From Pseudomonas sp. GGS8 (GTDB lineage: Bacteria; Pseudomonadota; Gammaproteobacteria; Pseudomonadales; Pseudomonadaceae), in NCBI RefSeq assembly GCF_024168645.1, contig NZ_JALJWF010000001.1, forward strand, positions 2,595,001 to 2,659,000: a stretch of DNA of 64,000 nucleotides. Direction: 5' to 3'. Positions 1 through 8,439 of the stretch are shown here, one piece after another (position 1 is the stretch's first letter; the number at the start of each line of letters is the position of its first letter). The position numbers and the translations under genes were made by a program. Below the pieces are notes generated by a model. It ran no database searches. It saw only the letters and a list, made by a program, of their open reading frames with translations, and had not been told where the DNA came from.

Positions 1-113
1 GACTAGGCGAGCACAAGTACATTCTCATTCGCACAAGCGATTTTTTCGGAAACTGGCCAGAATTTGGGCGAGTCCGCGCGTCGTTGAGCCTGCGCAAGCC
101 TCACAAAAGATGA
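1..113 (+). CDS. C-terminal end of an unidentified gene (cut by window start)
   Basis: Reading from base 3, an open frame of 36 codons runs to a TGA at 111-113. The composition is protein-like, with a hydrophobic beta-type stretch (KYILIRTSDFFGNWPEF) followed by a basic tail ending KPHKR. The other two plus frames are less convincing, although frame 2 stays open to about 178 through the repeats. I do not recognise the family. It would converge with the Gabija genes, with the hairpin repeats between them. Confidence 0.4.
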   Translation, partial: LGEHKYILIRTSDFFGNWPEFGRVRASLSLRKPHKR

Positions 114-123
114 TGACTGAGAG

Positions 124-221
124 TGAGCCATCCTTGGCTCAAATTTGGGAGGGTGAGCCACCCCTAGCTCAAATTTGAGCGATAGCGTTCACCGTTGAGC
201 TACCCCTGACTCAAATTTGAG
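124..221. repeat. Three 24-bp repeats, each able to form a hairpin
   Basis: Three copies of a 24-base unit start at 124, 154 and 196 (spacing 30 and 42). Each begins TGAGCYA, has a short CC-rich centre, then a complementary CTCA arm and CAAATTTG. In copy 1 the arms TGAGCCA/TGGCTCA pair perfectly. Copies 2 and 3 have one or two mismatches. They lie between the plus-strand gene ending at 113 and the 3' end of gajB. They could act as a bidirectional transcription barrier, as protein-binding iterons, or as a mobile palindromic unit. The sequence alone does not decide. Confidence 0.7.
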
Positions 222-358
222 TGATTTCTTCCGTGTAAGCTTTACCCTGCCCCAATTCGGTGTAGTGCCAAACGTGTCATGTTCACAGGTGCCCCAAGCA
301 CTCGATCTGAACGGTATCAAACAAGTCGTAAGGCGTTCGCTATGTAGCCTGAGCAAAT

Positions 359-1789
359 TCAGCTTGGGAGCACTGTTCTCAAACTGACGATTGTGAGCGT
401 CTTTGCTCCGCGTGTGAGTGCAACATAAAGATCTTTTGGGGTCATGGTGTCCGCCTCTAAAATGATTGCATGTTGATACTCCAAGCCTTTCACAAGTAGA
501 GTTGTGCCTATGAGCTTGTTATATCGGACAGGTCTGCCAGTATGGCGAAAATCACGCTGGAAATTATTGGCACTTTCCATAAGTGATTTGTCCGGAGTGT
601 CGACATTGTTCTGTAGAACTTTAATCAATCTGTTAAGAAGGTCTCGGCGGTACGTCGACGTTTCTTTGGCTTGTTGGATAGCTTGCAGGAAGGCTAGAAG
701 GTGAGCGCTTGTCGCTGAGGAGAGAAATTTATTCGCAATTCCGAGAATTTGGGGATACTTGGTGGCTTGAGTAGCCTTTGCAACTTCACCTCGTTTAGTT
801 CCAGTAGTCAATATTCCTTCTACCCCTGTCATGCATTTTTTAGTGAACTCAATGACCAGGATCATTTTTTCGCTTAGTGTTTTTGCGGCTTCGATCTTTT
901 TGATGAATCTAAACAAGTCTTTTCCTTCCACCTCCTCGATGCTGGAGAATTTTCCGCCTAAAGCCTGCGCAAGCTTGTGTGCTTTATTCTTGGATTTTTG
1001 ATCTCCGGAGTATATTGCAATCACAGAGTCTTCATCGTTCAGAAACTTATACAGGAAATTAAGCCTCTTACGGTCTGCGAAGTCATTTAGGTCCACTGAA
1101 ATGCGAGTTATACCCCTTGGCAACGGCGCCTGAATTGAAAACTGTTCGTTCGCGCGAAGCCTAGTCCCGATGTTGTCTAGCCATTGACCTAGCTCCGGTG
1201 CTTTCGCCAGCTGCCAGCGCCAAGGTATCCTCAGCTCCCCCAGCTTTTGATAATGGGGATATATGTGTTTTTCCCATTCAACAGGCTGATTGGCAAAATC
1301 AAAAATCGCTTGTAGTGGGTCGCCCAATATCCTGCAAGGTAAAACTGTAGCGATCCCTTCGACGAGCATATGCTGCTGTATCGAACAGTCTTGGTACTCA
1401 TCGACATATAACCCTGAATAAGAGCTTTCCAGTAGTTTTTTAATGAATGGCCTGTCCAATAAAGATGCACATGCTGAGTAAAGCTTGTCCCACTCTTTAC
1501 CGTCAGGGCACTCAACGGACCACTTGGACGTAGCGGGGAAACTAAGGCACACACGCAGAGCCCAGCTTGCGATGGTATCTACTTGGTAGAGCGATGACGG
1601 AACCGCCAACCGCTGCATCTTCTTTTTGAGGGAGCTTACTCCAGCGTAGGTATGGGTTAGGACCAACTGCCGGTGGGTGGCGGCACCCACTGCCATGGCT
1701 ATTAGGTGGGTCTTACCATAACCCGCAGGTGCTATGACATACCCTTTCTTTTGAGTCTCGGCCAGTATCGTGTGCAGGTGTTCAGTCAT
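359..1789 (-). CDS. gajB: Gabija protein GajB, UvrD/Rep-like helicase
   Basis: Superfamily 1A helicase-like partner of GajA in the Gabija anti-phage system, 476 aa, close to the roughly 490 aa usual for GajB. Visible motifs: Walker A APAGYGKTH at residues 20-28, Walker B DEYQD near residue 133, GDPLQAIFDF after it (motif III), a motif V-like segment VKGLEYQHAIILE, and motif VI YVALTRGAKTL near the C-terminus. The start chosen is the ATG at 1789, because the upstream extension in the same frame is antisense-like and the gajA stop overlaps here by 8 bases (1782-1789). This indicates translational coupling. In known Gabija systems GajB senses DNA ends or nucleotide depletion and activates GajA; that role is taken from the family. 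Confidence 0.9.
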   Translation of the reverse strand: MTEHLHTILAETQKKGYVIAPAGYGKTHLIAMAVGAATHRQLVLTHTYAGVSSLKKKMQRLAVPSSLYQVDTIASWALRVCLSFPATSKWSVECPDGKEWDKLYSACASLLDRPFIKKLLESSYSGLYVDEYQDCSIQQHMLVEGIATVLPCRILGDPLQAIFDFANQPVEWEKHIYPHYQKLGELRIPWRWQLAKAPELGQWLDNIGTRLRANEQFSIQAPLPRGITRISVDLNDFADRKRLNFLYKFLNDEDSVIAIYSGDQKSKNKAHKLAQALGGKFSSIEEVEGKDLFRFIKKIEAAKTLSEKMILVIEFTKKCMTGVEGILTTGTKRGEVAKATQATKYPQILGIANKFLSSATSAHLLAFLQAIQQAKETSTYRRDLLNRLIKVLQNNVDTPDKSLMESANNFQRDFRHTGRPVRYNKLIGTTLLVKGLEYQHAIILEADTMTPKDLYVALTRGAKTLTIVSLRTVLPS

Positions 1790-3485
1790 GATCAGCCCAC
1801 GCGCGAACCTGCAACAGTTTTTTGCCAAGATCGCTGAGCACGAATTTAGCGTCGGAAAAAGCGTCAGCAATCACTTCTACCCAGGCCTCGCCACCAGTGA
1901 TGGACTTGAACCATGCGGAGCTTTTCGCCGCGTCACCTATAGCTTGACGCAACTCCGGTGAGTCTTGCCATTCCATAAGATCCTGGGGCTGGGCTATAGC
2001 AAGCTTAGATCGCACGTTATCACGAACAGGATTACCTGATTCTTCGGCGAGTTTTAAGCTTGCCTTAACGTAGCTCCATGGCAAGTCGAACATTGCTCTT
2101 TGCTCCAAGGCTAGCTGCTCTGACCACATCATTACTGATACGCCATTTGCTTCTAAGTCATGGCTGTCTTTGTCCGAAAAGTCCTTTGGCGCATCGCCAT
2201 CAGCGATAACGCAGACCTGATATCCCAATTTTTTAAACGCCATAGCGAGGCCTTTGACCTTGCTAGCTCCCTTGGCGTCAAGAACCGCCGTGCCCAAGTA
2301 TGAGAAAGCGTCCAAGTCTTGGCCGAGCCAATAGTCGTCCAGCCCTCGTAGGAATCCGACCTCAGTGGCCCCCTCGCAAACTACAATCTTCTTAGACAGA
2401 AATGCTTCAGCACTCGATCTGATATGTCCTTGGACATTTAGCTCGGATAGTTCTGGGGAGTTGGTGTTCACGACCGTCACCATATCTATCAGGCGATGAA
2501 CGATGTGCAGATTTGAGGTGTTAAGTTCTCTTAACACGGATGGTGAGTGCGTGGTTATAAAGTACTGTCCGGTTTTGTCATCTTTGATGTATTTAACTAA
2601 TCGAGCAATCCGGTGTGGCTCAAGACCTATTTCAAGCTCGTCAAAAAGGGTAACGTGATTCTTCTGAAGATTTTCTTTCTGAATGCCGCACATTAGCATC
2701 CGTCTAGAGCCTAACCCTAGTTGCCTCAATGGCATCTCACCGTCATGTAGGCTTAGGCCACCTACTCGAATGTTGATAGAGGCCGTGTCCAGATGCGCTT
2801 GGTAGTTTTGATGGATAGGTACGCCCAGCCCTCTAGCCACGGCTTCAGATTTGGTAGCCGCGGCGTCAAACTTGACCAGGGCGTTTGCTCGTTCACCATC
2901 TAATGACCCGCGTGCAGCACGGCTGGCGTCGACTAGGGATTCCGCAAGGTTGTCTGACTCGGTAATTCTGGCCAGAGCGCTACCTGCCCCCCAGGTGAGC
3001 TGTTTCTCGCTGTATGAGCCTATGATCCCTACGTTGAGCTTCGCCCGGTCTGTCGCCCGGAAATCGACTCCGTCAATGTTACGGTCAGCTTTGATTTTCC
3101 ACTTTGGCTCCAAATCCCGTCCTACGGTTAGATTAGCGCTCAGTACAATCTCGTCGTTGTCTTCAGGCTCATCATTCAGCTTGGATTTAGCCGCGTCCCA
3201 GCCTTGCAAAAGCCCTCCATATTTTTGTATGGACAAAAACTCATTCGGCATCTCTCCGAAAACTACGGTGATGTCTATTGGTTCGTTAACGTTGCACAGG
3301 TGAAAGTCTGAGTCGTTAAAGGAAAGGTTCCATTGTGGATGAAAAATGCAACGTATGCCTTCAAGTACCGTTGTCTTTGCAGAGTCTCCTTTCCCGATCA
3401 AACAAACTATTCGTTCATCAGGTACATTCCAATCGAGGAGCTTGATGCCTCGAAAATTTCGAATGACAATTTTCCTAATCTTCAC
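1782..3485 (-). CDS. gajA: Gabija protein GajA, OLD-family ATPase/TOPRIM nuclease
   Basis: ATPase-nuclease of the Gabija defence system, 567 aa, near the family length. An SMC/ABC-like ATPase half carries a P-loop GKGDSAKTT (residues 31-39), a signature-like RQLGLGSRR, Walker B TLFDELEIGLEPH and H-loop ITTHSP. The C-terminal TOPRIM half has the acidic site VCEGATE (E371) and ADGDAP (D429, D431). The P-loop has Ala36 where GKT/S motifs normally have Gly, which is unusual. The start is the GTG at 3485, preceded by GGAGG five bases upstream and immediately followed by the conserved IRNFRGI strand. Longer readings to 3617 add unrelated sequence. It is the first gene of a two-gene operon with gajB. 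Confidence 0.92.
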   Translation of the reverse strand: MKIRKIVIRNFRGIKLLDWNVPDERIVCLIGKGDSAKTTVLEGIRCIFHPQWNLSFNDSDFHLCNVNEPIDITVVFGEMPNEFLSIQKYGGLLQGWDAAKSKLNDEPEDNDEIVLSANLTVGRDLEPKWKIKADRNIDGVDFRATDRAKLNVGIIGSYSEKQLTWGAGSALARITESDNLAESLVDASRAARGSLDGERANALVKFDAAATKSEAVARGLGVPIHQNYQAHLDTASINIRVGGLSLHDGEMPLRQLGLGSRRMLMCGIQKENLQKNHVTLFDELEIGLEPHRIARLVKYIKDDKTGQYFITTHSPSVLRELNTSNLHIVHRLIDMVTVVNTNSPELSELNVQGHIRSSAEAFLSKKIVVCEGATEVGFLRGLDDYWLGQDLDAFSYLGTAVLDAKGASKVKGLAMAFKKLGYQVCVIADGDAPKDFSDKDSHDLEANGVSVMMWSEQLALEQRAMFDLPWSYVKASLKLAEESGNPVRDNVRSKLAIAQPQDLMEWQDSPELRQAIGDAAKSSAWFKSITGGEAWVEVIADAFSDAKFVLSDLGKKLLQVRAWADHD

Positions 3486-3705
3486 GTCGCCTCCGCTGCG
3501 CTTTAATTTCTGTTTAGAGCAGCTTAGCTGAGGCACGGGCCGTTGTAATATCAAAGTGATACCGAGCAGCGACCCTAACGGCTGTGCGGTGACGTGGTCA
3601 CTGGCCCCTGCGTCCACCCTGCGCGTCGTGACTTAGTGATATCGAGCCATGTAGCGTGAGATCCAAGCTGCATGACGGTTGCCAGGGGCCTTCCCAAGAG
3701 CAGTG

Positions 3706-3897
3706 ATGGTCACCGTAGCGAAGGTTCGCGACGAAGCTATCCCTCTTGGGCACCGCGAACCACGTATCCATACGATGTTCCGCGTCACGGGAAGTGACGG
3801 CGAAGGGCATTACGTTAAGACAGATTCGGAGGCTGCCTGGATGGCTATGAAGCTAAATAAGCGATCTCTAGGCCATGAGGAGCGTAAGGGCCGGTGA
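3706..3897 (+). CDS. Small hypothetical protein, 63 aa
   Basis: Short plus-strand frame divergent from gajA. The start is the ATG at 3706, with a weak AAGAG seven bases upstream; an in-frame ATG at 3679 is less likely. The product has a plausible beta-hairpin then helix (YVKTDSEAAWMAMKLNKRS) and no recognisable family. The opposite strand is also open here (3598-3810) but reads less like protein. It could be a real small gene of the island or chance. Confidence 0.35.
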   Translation: MVTVAKVRDEAIPLGHREPRIHTMFRVTGSDGEGHYVKTDSEAAWMAMKLNKRSLGHEERKGR

Positions 3898-4115
3898 ACA
3901 CTCTTTTCGAGCCGGCCCATAAGGACGATTGTGTCCGTATATTTTGAGCGGGCGAATTACCCTGAACGTCAGGATCATCATGCGCCAACGTATAGTTTGT
4001 GTCTGTCATCGATGAAATTCTAATATTTCCAGAAATCCATTCTGAGACAACGGGTTGATGCCCTTCTTTTACTCACCCAGTTCGTTAGCAGATGCCAGGG
4101 ATGAGCCTCTGGAAC
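3898..4115. other. Intergenic stretch, nothing recognised
   Basis: AT-rich gap of about 220 bases between the small plus-strand frame and the 3' end of the CHAT gene. I see no convincing terminator, repeat or gene in it. Confidence 0.5.
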
Positions 4116-6173
4116 TTATTGATAAAAAGCGGCCGATCCGTAGAACTCGATCGATGAGTAGTCTTCCTCTTTACGCCTAAGCTGTTGGATGAGTTCGAAT
4201 CCGTCACCTATCTTGGATGTTAGGTCCTCAGCTATCGCGTATGTTGTTTTTCGGACCGAGAGCATCGCAAGCTTATACGCGTCAAAAAATGACGTGCCTT
4301 CTGCTATGTAGTATGCGAGGTATGCTCCGAATGCGGCAGCTGGGTAGCCTAGTACAGGCCATAGATGAGAGATTGTCGCTTGGTCGGCGCATGCTAAACC
4401 TGGCGCCAGACCGATTTTAGGGAGGTATCCTCTTTCTTCAAAACGCGCTCCGTCGCATATGTTTAAAAACAGCAGGCGGCGTTCTTCACGAATGGGTGTC
4501 TTGTTCCAAAGATCTGCCAAAGAAACGGACCTGCCTTCTGCAACGTGCATAGTCACCTTTTTAGGAGACCAGTGATCGTAGGTACCGTGGGATGCGACCC
4601 ATATCACGTCATAACGATCGTCTTCATAGGCAGTGGTAAAATCTCGTTGTGCTGACTCTTCAAAGCAAACTACTTCAACTATGGCTCCAGCCCTTTCAAA
4701 GATTTGTTTGATAGCCTCAGCTTCAAGTCCTTCTGTAAGGCTTCCGCCGCCGCACCATATCAATACATTCCTCGGTTTTCTATCGGGTTTTGGGATAGAA
4801 AAGGATGAGGCAATCGGCCAAGTTTTCCCCCATTCTTTAAGCTGGATCGCCTGCACCGGATTGCACTCATTGTCTAAAATTAACTGATACAAGGGCTCCG
4901 AATTGAACAAGTAAAGACTTGGGCAATAACCTTTTTTCATTGCGGATTCGTAATCTGTGGAGTCGCCATACATGGGTATCCCAATACGATCCGGAATTCT
5001 CAGCCCGGAATTGTCAGCGTAAGCGATTGACTTTGCCACACCCAGAAATTTGTTGCTCGCATGTACTAGATCTTCGAGAAATGCCTGAGAATCCCGATCA
5101 ATGAATATTTTTTCAGAACCCACCACTGACGAGTAGCCGTGCTCTCCGAATGGTATGGAAAGATATAGGTGTTTTGCAGTGATACTGAATTCATCTGACG
5201 GTAATTGATACCAAAGCCGTAGGCCCTGAAGTGTTAGTTCAGTATTGGGGGCGTTAATAGTTTTGACGATGAAAGGCTGAATTGCACCGCTTCGTATGGC
5301 TGCATCTCGGAAAAATGCGATCTCTTCCAGCTGCGATTTCAAGTGCCGTTGGACCAAGTCTATCTGACTGAGCAGCGTGGAAGGATCTTCATCTTCAGTG
5401 CCTGCGTAGACTGTAGATAGCAGTTGCACCTTATGTGCGTCAGCTAGGGAGTCGTCACATTCGGCAAGCGCCTTTTGCGCCCATTCAGATGAAATTTTGC
5501 TTGAATAAAAGCCAGCGGATGTAGACAAGCCAGAATAAAGCAGAGCGCGAAATTGGTTGGGAAGTGAATCATTTTCAGAGATGGACTCAAGCTGAGGTAC
5601 GAAAACTTTAGCCAATTCGGGGGCCTCTTTTGCGGCCCAGCACGCTAGATTTAATCCAAGAAAAACCTCAGGAAGATCAATATGCTTAGTGGGCATCTTC
5701 ATTGTTTTCTTAAAACTTAAAGTTGCGCTGATCCAAAGATCTCGCGCAATATTATTCATCGCTGTCCGCTCTCGGGCGTAAAAGTAAAATGCCCCAAAAA
5801 ACTTTACCATTGTGGGCATGAACCCTGGCCAGCTCATAAGTGTTGGGGATGAATAAAAATCGACTATTCTGCCAATGTGTAGTTCTTTGGTATGACTTTC
5901 CACCAAGTCTTCAGAAAATGCCCAACCAATCCAGTCTCCCATTTCAGTCAATTCATAACTTTCATAAGCGTTGTAAAGCGCCTCGGTTGCGAAAATGAAT
6001 TGGGCAAAGCATGGCATTAGGCGGAGATCAGCTGGCATGTTCTGTTGACGTTCTATCAAATGAAAAACAAGTCGCTGGGCCTCGTTATAGGAAATCGACA
6101 CGGCCAGACGCGCATCACGAAAAGCGCTGTCCAGAAACTGATGCGATATTTTTAAGGCTTGTTCAACTTCCAT
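4116..6173 (-). CDS. CHAT-domain (caspase-like) protease with helical N-terminus
   Basis: 685-aa protein. The last roughly 200 residues form a CHAT (caspase HetF associated with TPR) peptidase domain: strand VLIWCGGGS, catalytic His529 in WVASHGTYDHW and catalytic Cys573 in LNICDGARF, followed by GYPAAAFGAYLAYYIAEGTSFFDAY. The 44-residue His-Cys spacing and flanking strands fit the caspase fold. Residues 1-450 are almost all helical with TPR-like character but no clear repeat. The start is the ATG at 6173 with GGAAG upstream; the frame extends to 6242 without a better site. CHAT proteases act in bacterial defence (for example TPR-CHAT of type III-E CRISPR and proteases paired with gasdermins), but no gRAMP or gasdermin is adjacent. 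Role in defence is inferred from the Gabija neighbour. Confidence 0.85.
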   Translation of the reverse strand: MEVEQALKISHQFLDSAFRDARLAVSISYNEAQRLVFHLIERQQNMPADLRLMPCFAQFIFATEALYNAYESYELTEMGDWIGWAFSEDLVESHTKELHIGRIVDFYSSPTLMSWPGFMPTMVKFFGAFYFYARERTAMNNIARDLWISATLSFKKTMKMPTKHIDLPEVFLGLNLACWAAKEAPELAKVFVPQLESISENDSLPNQFRALLYSGLSTSAGFYSSKISSEWAQKALAECDDSLADAHKVQLLSTVYAGTEDEDPSTLLSQIDLVQRHLKSQLEEIAFFRDAAIRSGAIQPFIVKTINAPNTELTLQGLRLWYQLPSDEFSITAKHLYLSIPFGEHGYSSVVGSEKIFIDRDSQAFLEDLVHASNKFLGVAKSIAYADNSGLRIPDRIGIPMYGDSTDYESAMKKGYCPSLYLFNSEPLYQLILDNECNPVQAIQLKEWGKTWPIASSFSIPKPDRKPRNVLIWCGGGSLTEGLEAEAIKQIFERAGAIVEVVCFEESAQRDFTTAYEDDRYDVIWVASHGTYDHWSPKKVTMHVAEGRSVSLADLWNKTPIREERRLLFLNICDGARFEERGYLPKIGLAPGLACADQATISHLWPVLGYPAAAFGAYLAYYIAEGTSFFDAYKLAMLSVRKTTYAIAEDLTSKIGDGFELIQQLRRKEEDYSSIEFYGSAAFYQ

Positions 6174-6276
6174 AATGTCAGCTTCCTTTAAAATTGATAA
6201 TAAAGATCTGGGCCGGCGGTTATGAACACCTGCTCTTAACACGCGTACCCCATGGGTAACCGTGTTACTGAAAGGC

Positions 6277-6291
6277 GCCTCCTTCGGAGGC
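6277..6291 (-). terminator. Possible terminator after the nuclease gene
   Basis: Perfect six-base-pair stem GCCTCC/GGAGGC with a three-base loop, 57 bases downstream of the nuclease stop at 6348. On the minus strand the following run is only GCCTTTC, so termination would be weak. Confidence 0.35.
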
Positions 6292-6347
6292 TAGCATTTG
6301 CTATTTCGTATCGGCCGGAAGTCGGACGGCAAAGTGCTGAGTCTTCC

Positions 6348-8015
6348 TTAGAGTTCGGGATTCACAGAAACGCACATTGCGGCCTCGGCCAGTGTAGGCA
6401 ATGCAAGAAGTGGTGGCGGCGTGGCAGGGGTTGCCAAGCGGCGCTTAGCTGCTCGATCCTCCCTGCGCTGTTGTCGTCTCTTCTCGGCCTCGAATTCCTG
6501 CATAGGATGTCTAACGAAATGTTGTTCGTATGTCTTCAGCAGACCGGCCTCTTTACTAGCCTTTGCTTCGGCGAGAACGTATTCAGCGTCGCGGATCTGA
6601 ATCACCAGCTTGCTGCTTTCTTCCTGTCTAGCGCTCACGAGGGCTATTGCTTCCTCTGAAAACCTGCCACTAGTCCACAGCTCATAGCGCTGGGTCAGAG
6701 TTGCCCAGTCCGAATGAATTTTCGCAGCTCCCCTTAGGACAGGGATTCGCTTATCCAGCCATTTGATCACCTCTTTGTCGTCAAGGGTGCTCGCCGGATG
6801 GATACCCTTGCACTCGATGAAGATGACCTCATGATTTTTGCGTACCGCAAGAACGTCGATTTCGGCCTGTTTCCCCATAACGTCCTTCACGATGCGATTC
6901 ATCTCTTGATCGTATCCGGCGAACGTAGACCTAGCGATCTGTGCCACTGCAAATTCGAAAAGGCTCCCACGTAAGGAATAGGACGCACCCTCTATGCGGG
7001 ATAGGTCGTTGAAGACTTTATCTAGTGCAGCTGGGCTTTCTATGAGCTTGGCTGTGTCGTTTAGAACGTTGCATAAGTTTTTCAACGCAAGAGCTACGTC
7101 GTGGCCAAATAGGCTTTCAGTGGTTGCCGGGATGACGCCTTCACTTTTTAGCTGCGCAAATGCCTCGGTTTGATAGGCCTCAGCCACGAACACCTGAAGG
7201 CATTTGCCGATTTTCGGTAAGCTGCGGAGGGTGACGCATTTGTGCAGGAACGCGCCGATATCGTCCGGTGAGATCCATCCGTTTAGCGCTATATCGCAAA
7301 CGAAAAAGCCAGGTTTCAAGGCTGTGCTGGTGTAAGTCCGCATTGGATGCAGGTAGGAGGGACCTGCTAGGTCCCAGTTGAAAGTGCCTACCTTAGGCAA
7401 CGATTCGCGATCCTCATCCTCCCTAGTCTCAACTGACTCATAGCTCACCATCCCAAGGTTTCTCGCCCAGTCTTTGACAGCCAGGAGCGTGACCTTCTCT
7501 GCGATTAGGCGGCCTTTCATTTTCCCCCACATGGATGGAATGTCCGACAGCTGCTCCCTATCGCATCGCATAATGGAAATCTGTCCAACTGGAAGATCAA
7601 CTTCCTTCACCAGCCCAGCTTTAATCAGTCGTTCGAGCAGGCTTTCGGCTGAGATGTGTCTTTTCTGCGCGATGGGAGCGCCGCACGAGATGAGGAAATG
7701 CGCCCGAGGCATCACGTTGTCGCGCAGCTCTAGCGCCCTCAAAGCTAGGTAATACGCACTCCGCGTTTTCTTCAGAGCTTCCATCAGGTTGTGGAAAAAG
7801 TAAGGGGAGCCGTAACTTTGTTCTAGATACACAAAGCGAGCCCGGTGAGGAAAAACGATTTGGCTCAGTTTGTTAATCCCATCACCACCGCGTTCAACGC
7901 GTTTTCTGGCGGCTGTTGGATTCAAGCCATACCGCTGCTCCAGCAGTTTCGATAGGTCACTGCTCAGCATCGGTCCTTCATGTTTGAGGATATCCACGAT
8001 AGAGTTGTCGGTCAT
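6348..8015 (-). CDS. Winged-helix and PD-(D/E)XK nuclease-domain protein
   Basis: 555-aa protein of no family I can name. Residues 1-60 look like a winged helix (SIVDILKHEGPMLSSDL with a basic recognition-type helix). The middle is an alpha/beta region of unknown type. Residues about 350-405 are a PD-(D/E)XK nuclease core: Glu354 in GSLFEFAVAQ, Asp387 in AEIDVLAV, and Glu401-Cys-Lys403 in VIFIECKG. This is the E...D...ExK arrangement of restriction-type and Mrr/archaeal-type nucleases. The C-terminal 60 residues are basic then Pro/Ala-rich. The start is the ATG at 8015 with AAGGTG six bases upstream; a GTG at 8036 lacks a ribosome site. It is likely a DNA-targeting effector of the defence island. 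Confidence 0.8.
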   Translation of the reverse strand: MTDNSIVDILKHEGPMLSSDLSKLLEQRYGLNPTAARKRVERGGDGINKLSQIVFPHRARFVYLEQSYGSPYFFHNLMEALKKTRSAYYLALRALELRDNVMPRAHFLISCGAPIAQKRHISAESLLERLIKAGLVKEVDLPVGQISIMRCDREQLSDIPSMWGKMKGRLIAEKVTLLAVKDWARNLGMVSYESVETREDEDRESLPKVGTFNWDLAGPSYLHPMRTYTSTALKPGFFVCDIALNGWISPDDIGAFLHKCVTLRSLPKIGKCLQVFVAEAYQTEAFAQLKSEGVIPATTESLFGHDVALALKNLCNVLNDTAKLIESPAALDKVFNDLSRIEGASYSLRGSLFEFAVAQIARSTFAGYDQEMNRIVKDVMGKQAEIDVLAVRKNHEVIFIECKGIHPASTLDDKEVIKWLDKRIPVLRGAAKIHSDWATLTQRYELWTSGRFSEEAIALVSARQEESSKLVIQIRDAEYVLAEAKASKEAGLLKTYEQHFVRHPMQEFEAEKRRQQRREDRAAKRRLATPATPPPLLALPTLAEAAMCVSVNPEL

Positions 8016-8439
8016 GATGGGCACCTTGAATGTCACACAGCGCTATTTATACTACTTGTAAACAAGTGAGGGTCGAGTTTTCGCGATTCCGTACGGAGGC
8101 CCCGTAAAATAAGGCGCACAGGGCGGCCAAAATGAATTTTCCGTTAAAATGTCACAATAGGTGATTACTGTGAGGTTTCAGCAGCTGAGTATTTGCTTCT
8201 CGCAGGCTCCATCACGTGCTGGTCTTTGCATTTCAGGGAAAGAGCCTAAGCGGAAGTGACCCGCAGACCGCTATCGAGCCGAAGCAGACCTTGATGAAGG
8301 TCCGCTATTGGAGGATGAAGGCTGCCAGGAAAGCGTGAAATAGATCTCAAGTCATGCTCACAAAAGCAGTGACGGCTTATGCTTCAAGCAGAGGCAAGGG
8401 CTCTCTGGTTAATTGTCGAGAAATCACCATTTGTTAAAA
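8016..8439. other. 424-base gap, no gene found
   Basis: Region between the triad protein and the nuclease gene, both on the minus strand. It should hold the nuclease promoter; an AT-rich segment lies at 8040-8060. A few short frames (for example 27 codons ending near 8341 on the plus strand) look faintly protein-like but lack starts. I see no tRNA, repeat or terminator. Confidence 0.5.

Noticed and set aside
124..221. Possible small CRISPR array
   Set aside because: Only three repeats, 6-18 bases between them, and the repeats differ; no cas genes.
4116..6173. TPR-CHAT of a type III-E CRISPR (Craspase)
   Set aside because: No gRAMP effector, no array and no Csx30-like gene in the region.
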